Source: Bacteroidales bacterium UBA3290 (GTDB lineage: Bacteria; Bacteroidota; Bacteroidia; Bacteroidales; UBA932). Taken from it: 64,000 nt of DNA. Positions 59,406 to 64,000 of this stretch are shown one piece after another (the stretch's first letter is position 1; every line of letters begins with the position of its first letter). A program made the translations under genes and the position numbers. The stretch lies in contig DETK01000017.1 of assembly GCA_002361615.1 (NCBI GenBank), forward strand, positions 1-64,000. The letters run 5' to 3'. A model generated the notes under the pieces. That model did not search any database. It was given only the letters and a program-made list of their open reading frames with translations, and was not told the origin of the DNA.

Positions 59406-60002
59406 ATGAAGAAGCTTTCTTTACTGCTTGTCAGCCTTCTCTGCATCAGCGTCATTTCGGCCGGTGCACAGGGTGTCATCATCAAGGGTGGCTACAACTA
59501 CAGCAACGTTGATATCAACAAGAGCACCACGGTCTCCGATATCAAGAAGGGTAAATCCGGCTGGCAGATCGGCGTCGGTTATCAGTCCGAGACCTCGCAC
59601 GGTTTTTCCATCCAGCCTGAAATCATCTACAAGGTCACCGGTTACCGGTTCTCCGACGTGCAGAACCTGAATCTCGGTTATGTGGAGGTTCCGGTGAACG
59701 TGCAGTGGGGTCCGGATCTGCTGATCGCCCGCCCGTTCGTCTTCGCCGGCCCGTATGTGGGCCTGAAGGTTTCGAACCAGTTCCGGGGATCCGGCTGGGA
59801 AGATACGGATATGGATGCCATCCGCGACGGCCTCAAGAAGGCCGAGTGGGGTCTGGGCATCGGCCTGGGTATCCAGGTCTTCCGTTTCCAGATCACCGGC
59901 AAGTACAACTGGAATTTCGGCGCCATCGCTGATACGAAGCAGTTGCCGACCCTCGACGCTGCGCCCCGCACGTTTGAGATCTGCCTCGGCCTCAAGTTCT
60001 AG
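59406..60002 (+). CDS. PorT-like outer membrane beta-barrel protein (paralogue 2)
   Basis: A 198-residue paralogue of the preceding gene: same signal type, VIIKGGYNYSNVDI, GVGYQSETSHGFSIQPEIIY, GYVEVPVNVQWGPDL, VFAGPYVGLKV, WGLGIGLGIQVFRFQITGKY and a terminal ICLGLKF. Small insertions in the loops distinguish it from paralogue 1. It ends 9 bases before the polyprenyl synthetase gene, with which it may be cotranscribed. Confidence 0.8.
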   Translation: MKKLSLLLVSLLCISVISAGAQGVIIKGGYNYSNVDINKSTTVSDIKKGKSGWQIGVGYQSETSHGFSIQPEIIYKVTGYRFSDVQNLNLGYVEVPVNVQWGPDLLIARPFVFAGPYVGLKVSNQFRGSGWEDTDMDAIRDGLKKAEWGLGIGLGIQVFRFQITGKYNWNFGAIADTKQLPTLDAAPRTFEICLGLKF

Positions 60003-60011
60003 CCGACACCG

Positions 60012-60974
60012 TTGAAGGAAGTCCAACAGTTCCTGGGAAAGGCCTGGACTGACTTCCAGCGTTGTTTCGCCGAGAGTCTGGAGTCCGACATCCCCTTGCT
60101 CGACAAGGCCAACCAGTACCTGCTCGGGCACGGCGGCAAGAAACTTCGTCCTCTATTCACGCTGCTCATTGCAAAAGCCCTCCGGGGCGATTGCAATGAG
60201 CGCGTTGTTCGTTGTGCCGCTGCTTCCGAGCTGTTGCACACGGCTACGTTGATGCACGACGACGTAGCCGACAATGCCCCGACCCGCCGGGGCGTCCCTA
60301 CGATGATGACCGTCTATTCCCCGACTACGGCCGTCCTGCTGGGCGACTACTGGCTGTCGAAGGCGATGGACCTGATCATCGACCATCCTGACAAGCGGGT
60401 ACTGCATGTCTTTTCCAAATGTCTGGCCGACCTGGCCAGCGGGGAAATGCTCCAACTGGAAAAAGCCGAAAAGGCCGATACCACCGAAGACGACTATCGC
60501 CGGATCATCTATTGCAAGACGACTTCGCTTTTCGAAGCCTGCATGGTGAGCGCCGCCTGTTCGGTCGAAGCTTCCGAAAAGGAGATCGAAAGATGCCGGA
60601 TCTATGCCTGGCATATCGGACAGGCCTTCCAGATGCGTGACGATATGCTCGATTATTCCCCGGAACTCTCCATCGGCAAGCCTACCGGACAGGATATCCT
60701 TGAAAAGAAGATTACCCTTCCTCTTTTCGGGCTCTTCGAAAAAGCGCCCCGCTCCGTCGTGCGAGAAGTGCGTCGCCGGATGAAAAATCCTGATGCTGAG
60801 CTGGTTTCCGATGTGTTCGCCTGGGTACGCCAGTACGATGCGATGTCCTATGCGCGAGAGAAACTTGACGCGGAAATCCGGCAGGCGGTCGAAGTGCTTG
60901 CGGCGTTCCCCGCATCCCCATCCCGGGATTATCTTGAAAAAATGGCGGGCATGATCGCCATCAGGACCGTGTAA
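60012..60974 (+). CDS. Polyprenyl synthetase (octaprenyl/heptaprenyl diphosphate synthase-like)
   Basis: A 320-residue trans-prenyltransferase that extends allylic diphosphates with isopentenyl diphosphate, most likely for menaquinone side chains. First aspartate-rich motif HDDVADNAPTRRG, second RDDMLDYSP, and GGKKLRPLFTLL near residue 37. The start appears to be TTG at 60012: no upstream in-frame ATG or GTG precedes the previous gene's stop, and the next Met is inside the first Asp-rich motif. The 3' end overlaps the convergent trmB by 14 bases. Confidence 0.9.
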   Translation: MKEVQQFLGKAWTDFQRCFAESLESDIPLLDKANQYLLGHGGKKLRPLFTLLIAKALRGDCNERVVRCAAASELLHTATLMHDDVADNAPTRRGVPTMMTVYSPTTAVLLGDYWLSKAMDLIIDHPDKRVLHVFSKCLADLASGEMLQLEKAEKADTTEDDYRRIIYCKTTSLFEACMVSAACSVEASEKEIERCRIYAWHIGQAFQMRDDMLDYSPELSIGKPTGQDILEKKITLPLFGLFEKAPRSVVREVRRRMKNPDAELVSDVFAWVRQYDAMSYAREKLDAEIRQAVEVLAAFPASPSRDYLEKMAGMIAIRTV

Positions 60975-61698
60975 GGGTCTTGTAGGTCTGCTCGTAAGGC
61001 TCCTGGTCCCACTCGGGTTCGACCAGTGGCTTGTCGCCGCCCAGACGGAACGACAGATAGGTGATGGGGATCCCCTGTGCGAGGAAATTCTTTTCGTAGA
61101 AGGTTTGGATCGAGAGCAGGTCGTCGGCACGCCCCGTGCCGTAGATGTCTTCGCAAGCTTCGATCAGCGGAAGTCCGTTCTGCAGGACGGTCTCCCGGGT
61201 AAAATGGTGGAGGAGGCGGCTGTCGGTCTTCAGATGGATGATGCCGTCCGGTACGAGGATCCGCCGGTAGCTTTCCAGGAAGCGCGGATGGGTGAGCCGT
61301 TTGCGGGGCTTGCGCTCCTGCGGGTCTGCGAAGGTGATCCAGATTTCGCTGATCTCTCCGGGTCCGAAGAGCGATTCGATGAATTCCACGCGGGTTCTCA
61401 GGAAGGCCACGTTGGCCATGGCATGGGTCGTGGCGTACTTGGCACCTTTCCAGAGCCGGGCGCCCTTGATATCGATGCCGATGTAGTTCTTTTCAGGGAA
61501 GCGTTCTCCCAGCGCTACGGTATATTCTCCCTTTCCGCAACCTAGTTCCAGCACGATGGGATGGTCGTTGCCGAACATATCGCGGTGCCAGTTCCCTTTC
61601 AGGGGATGGTCTTTGTGCAGCACTTCCTCCGTGGTAGGCTGCACCAGGCAGGAGAAGGTCTCGTTCTCCCGGAATTTTCTCAGTTTGCCTTTTCCCAT
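60961..61698 (-). CDS. trmB: tRNA (guanine-N7-)-methyltransferase TrmB
   Basis: A 245-residue SAM-dependent enzyme that methylates G46 in tRNA. It has the SAM loop LELGCGKGEYTVAL, the NYIGIDIKGARLWKGA segment, the tRNA-binding FADPQERKPRKRLTHPRFL and a C-terminal TFYEKNFLAQGIPITYLSFR. The ATG at 61698 (MGKGKLRKF) is the family start; a longer frame upstream is not related. The 5' end overlaps gldH by 19 bases, and the four genes holB, ricT, gldH, trmB run in this order on one strand. Confidence 0.94.
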   Translation of the reverse strand: MGKGKLRKFRENETFSCLVQPTTEEVLHKDHPLKGNWHRDMFGNDHPIVLELGCGKGEYTVALGERFPEKNYIGIDIKGARLWKGAKYATTHAMANVAFLRTRVEFIESLFGPGEISEIWITFADPQERKPRKRLTHPRFLESYRRILVPDGIIHLKTDSRLLHHFTRETVLQNGLPLIEACEDIYGTGRADDLLSIQTFYEKNFLAQGIPITYLSFRLGGDKPLVEPEWDQEPYEQTYKTLTRS

Positions 61699-62162
61699 GT
61701 CTTGGCTTGGTATGAAAATCCGACGCCCGAAAGGGCTTCGAGCCGGGCAGGGTCGGAAGGGGTGATGCGGACTGTCCAGGTCCCGCCAGGATGGCCGCCT
61801 GTGCGGATTTCGCGCCAGGGCCATTCATAGTCGGTCACCGAACCGGCCCCGAGACTGATCCGTACGCCGGGTTCCTCCGTCAGCGGGAAGGTGTGCCTTT
61901 CGATGGAGGTCTGCCCGTCGGGCGGTGTGAGGTGGATGTCGAATTCGAGGGTTTTCTCCGGAATCCGGCTGGCAACGATCCGGGCTGCCAGGGTTGTCGT
62001 GAACACGGCGGCCGAGTCTTCGGATTCCATCTCGAAGACGAAGGCGCCGCCATTTCCGCGGGCGGTTTCGGTGGAGATGAAACGGTGGTCTCCCTGCGGC
62101 CGGCTGCAGGCGGCCGTCAACAGCAGGACAAGCAGGGGAATGAGACTATTTCTGCGCACCAT
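61680..62162 (-). CDS. gldH: Gliding motility lipoprotein GldH
   Basis: A 160-residue lipoprotein (lipobox LLTAC, Cys19) of the GldH family, found through the Bacteroidota, including non-motile species; it is linked to gliding/type IX-related functions in flavobacteria. The sequence AVFTTTLAARIVASRIPEKT, IERHTFPLTEEPGVRIS and YEWPWREIR fits. The start ATG at 62162 overlaps the end of the RicT gene by 17 bases. Confidence 0.83.
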   Translation of the reverse strand: MVRRNSLIPLLVLLLTAACSRPQGDHRFISTETARGNGGAFVFEMESEDSAAVFTTTLAARIVASRIPEKTLEFDIHLTPPDGQTSIERHTFPLTEEPGVRISLGAGSVTDYEWPWREIRTGGHPGGTWTVRITPSDPARLEALSGVGFSYQAKTWEKAN

Positions 62163-63390
62163 TGTCCCCATTGGCCGGTCCGGCCTTTTCTGCTTTCTTT
62201 TTGCCGTTGCCGCCCCGGTTGCCACCGCCGCCTTCTTTCTTCCGTCCGTTGTTCTTTTTCCGGTTGTTGTTGCGCCGTTTCTTCTGTTCGTCGAAGCGGG
62301 TGATGCTGTCGTCGCCCACGGCACTGATGAATTCAGTCTGTTTGACGTCAGGACCGCTGTTCTGCAGCGAAGCGGACTTGATGCCCTTGCGGTTCTCCGC
62401 AAGGATTTCCCGGACCCGTTCGGCGGGGAGGGGATACAGGTTGGACAGGCTTCCCTGCTCGTAGGAGAAGTAGAGGATACCGCGCAGGATGTCGGTCTTC
62501 ATAAGCCAGGCCGGTCCGTCTTCCAATTCGATGGGGCCGCGGACCTCGGGCAGCTGCCGCTGGGCGTCCACATAGGTCGAGACTTCGTAGTTGATACAGC
62601 ACTTGAGTTTACTGCACTGTCCGGCCAGTTTCTGGGGGTTGAGCGACAGGTCCTGGCAACGGGCTGCCTGCGTGGTGATCGACTGGAAGTCAGACATGTA
62701 GTTGGAACAGCAAAGAGCGCGGCCGCAGACACCGAGGCCGCCGATCAGGCCGGCCTCCTGACGTGCGCCGATCTGTTTCATTTCCACGCGGATATGGAAT
62801 TCTTCAGCGAAGTCCTTGATCAACTGGCGGAAGTCCACGCGTGCATCGGCGATATAGTAGAAGATGGCCTTGGTGCCGTCGCCCTGGAACTCTACGTCGC
62901 CGATCTTCATGTCCAGGCCCAGGCGGGCTGCCAGCTGGCGGGCGCGGATCATGGTCTTGTGCTCGCGGGAAATGGCTTCCTGCCAGCGCTCGATGTCGAG
63001 GATCTTGGCCTTGCGGTAGATGCGCCGGAATTCGTAGGTGTCGGGGTCGATGTGGTGGCGGTCCAGCTGTTCGAGCACGACCGGTCCTTCGAGGGTCACG
63101 ATGCCCAGGTCGTGTCCGTTCTGCGCTTCCACGACCACCAGGTCGCCTTTCTTGATGATCTGGCCCGAGGTGTTGCGGAAGAAGATCTTGCGGGTATTCT
63201 TGAAACGGACTTCGAACAGGTCGCTGTAGCGCTTCTGGGAGATGCCCTCCATCCAGTTGTAGGTACTGAGCTTGCAGCACCGGGGATTGTAGCGGACCTT
63301 CAGTTCGCCGATAGGCGTGCGCTCCACGTCGCAACCGCGGGAGCAATCATATTGCTTGGATCCTTTTTCTTTGATCACAATGTCTTCCAT
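62146..63390 (-). CDS. RicT/YaaT-like PSP1-domain protein
   Basis: A 414-residue protein with a PSP1 domain (RicT/YaaT family). The region from about 40 to 260 carries KKGDLVVVEAQNGHDLGIVT, GVCGRALCCSNYM and KLKCCINYE, where clustered cysteines can bind an iron-sulfur cluster in RicT. A Lys/Gly/Asn-rich disordered tail (about 365-414) follows. In Bacillus RicT takes part in mRNA maturation; in Bacteroidota the gene stands next to holB, as here. The ATG at 63390 is used; the longer frame upstream overlaps holB without homology. Confidence 0.85.
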   Translation of the reverse strand: MEDIVIKEKGSKQYDCSRGCDVERTPIGELKVRYNPRCCKLSTYNWMEGISQKRYSDLFEVRFKNTRKIFFRNTSGQIIKKGDLVVVEAQNGHDLGIVTLEGPVVLEQLDRHHIDPDTYEFRRIYRKAKILDIERWQEAISREHKTMIRARQLAARLGLDMKIGDVEFQGDGTKAIFYYIADARVDFRQLIKDFAEEFHIRVEMKQIGARQEAGLIGGLGVCGRALCCSNYMSDFQSITTQAARCQDLSLNPQKLAGQCSKLKCCINYEVSTYVDAQRQLPEVRGPIELEDGPAWLMKTDILRGILYFSYEQGSLSNLYPLPAERVREILAENRKGIKSASLQNSGPDVKQTEFISAVGDDSITRFDEQKKRRNNNRKKNNGRKKEGGGGNRGGNGKKKAEKAGPANGDNGAQK

Positions 63391-63394
63391 ATAC

Positions 63395-64000
63395 TTATAA
63401 TGCCAATAACAGCCGGTTGCCCAGGTCGCAGAAGACCAGTTTGGGGTTGACGTTCGCGCCGATGGAGGAGAGGGCCGCATCGAGGTTCGCAAAAGCCTTT
63501 TCGTAGAACGAAGGCTTGATACGGCCGGCAAACGAACGAACCGTGGCCTCTTCCTGTTCCGAAAGGTCGGCCAGACCGTCTAGCCCATTGGCAACCAGGT
63601 AGATTTTTCTCAGATAATTTTCCATATACAGGCACCATTCGCGCTGCTTCTCGCGTCCCAGGTCGGCGAGCATTTCCCACTGGGGGAACAGATCGATGAT
63701 GCGTTTGGCCAGGCCGGCCTCCAGGATCGACTTGGCAATCTCCCGGAAATCGGCGTTGTCCTGGCCGGCCCCTTCGATGGAGCGGCGCTGTTCGCGGGTA
63801 AGCGGTTGCAGGGCGATGGCCTGGCAACGCGAACGGATGGTCGGCAGCAGCCGTTCGGGATTGTGCGAAACCAGCAGGAACAGCGTGCCGAGCGGGGGCT
63901 CTTCCAGCAGCTTGAGCAGTTTGTTGGCCGCATCGAGGTTCATCTTTTCCGGGAGATAGATGATCATCGTCTTCCAGCTGCCTTCCGCAGCCCGGAGCGA
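63395..64000 (-). CDS. holB: DNA polymerase III subunit delta' (HolB), C-terminal part
   Basis: The C-terminal 201 residues of the clamp-loader subunit delta', cut by the window edge. Visible motifs: SWKTMIIYLPEKMNLDAANK, LLKLLEEPPLGTLFLLVSH and PTIRSRCQAI, the AAA+ sensor region typical of HolB, followed by a helical collar domain. The P-loop part lies beyond position 64000. It starts the minus-strand run holB-ricT-gldH-trmB with a 4-base gap to ricT. Confidence 0.9.
   Translation of the reverse strand, partial: SLRAAEGSWKTMIIYLPEKMNLDAANKLLKLLEEPPLGTLFLLVSHNPERLLPTIRSRCQAIALQPLTREQRRSIEGAGQDNADFREIAKSILEAGLAKRIIDLFPQWEMLADLGREKQREWCLYMENYLRKIYLVANGLDGLADLSEQEEATVRSFAGRIKPSFYEKAFANLDAALSSIGANVNPKLVFCDLGNRLLLAL

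Noticed and set aside
62163..62402. Longer gldH frame overlapping the RicT gene
   Set aside because: The extra N-terminal residues are low-complexity shadows of the RicT tail; the lipoprotein signal begins at the ATG at 62162.

Overview
The window is a contig piece from a GC-rich member of the Bacteroidales (phylum Bacteroidota). The evidence is the SusC/SusD pair, the gliding lipoprotein GldH, the RicT/PSP1 protein beside HolB, PorT-like barrels, and many promoters of the Bacteroides type (TTTG, 19-20 bases, TAnnTTTG). A Rikenellaceae/Alistipes-like genome would fit, but the sequence alone does not settle the genus.

Left part (1-5.1 kb): the 5' part of nrfH (nitrite reductase quinol dehydrogenase), a 1-kb non-coding stretch full of inverted and direct repeats, a PHP-type histidinol phosphatase, a small GlsB/YeaQ-type membrane protein and a beta-propeller lipoprotein. 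Then (3.4-21.4 kb) comes a polysaccharide-utilisation locus. On the minus strand are a DeoR-family regulator and an EamA transporter. Running away from them are AgaS, a GatZ/KbaZ-like protein, a PfkB kinase, a GH36 alpha-galactosidase-like enzyme, SusC, SusD, a surface lipoprotein, an unassigned Tat-exported protein, an alkaline phosphatase, a GH109 enzyme and a NahK-like hexosamine kinase. Together they point to uptake and breakdown of glycans carrying alpha-linked GalNAc or galactosamine. No GatY/KbaY aldolase subunit and no deacetylase are present.

Middle part (21.4-32.5 kb): MsrC, two zinc metallopeptidase lipoproteins (one is Dcp), a flavodiiron protein, a three-gene redox cluster (HAD phosphatase, Fe-S aldo/keto reductase, membrane polyferredoxin), an abundant-looking OmpA/TPR envelope protein, and a tRNA-Leu(UAA).

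The tRNA-Leu is the left border of an AT-richer 16-kb genomic island (32.5-48.6 kb). Its right end carries an exact 14-bp copy of the tRNA 3' end, and base composition changes at both borders. The island is a defence island without an integrase. It holds (i) a Vsr / Sau3AI-MutH-like nuclease / C5-methyltransferase system that encloses a GHKL-ATPase operon with two unknown partners; (ii) a tight operon of a GNAT-PUA-like fusion, an ASCH protein and a fusion of a putative abortive-infection membrane protein with a P-loop domain; (iii) a TIGR04255 operon with two unknown small proteins; and (iv) an HTH/AbiEii toxin-antitoxin pair. Remnants of a transposase and of a relaxase are also there. Operons ii and iii are the best candidates for undescribed systems.

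Right part (48.6-64 kb): a truncated patatin-type barrel remnant, DUF3108 protein, small barrel protein, helical small protein with a calcium-type loop, M28 peptidase, a TolC/adaptor/RND efflux operon with a PII-like protein, thioredoxin, two paralogous barrels, polyprenyl synthetase, and the housekeeping run holB-ricT-gldH-trmB.
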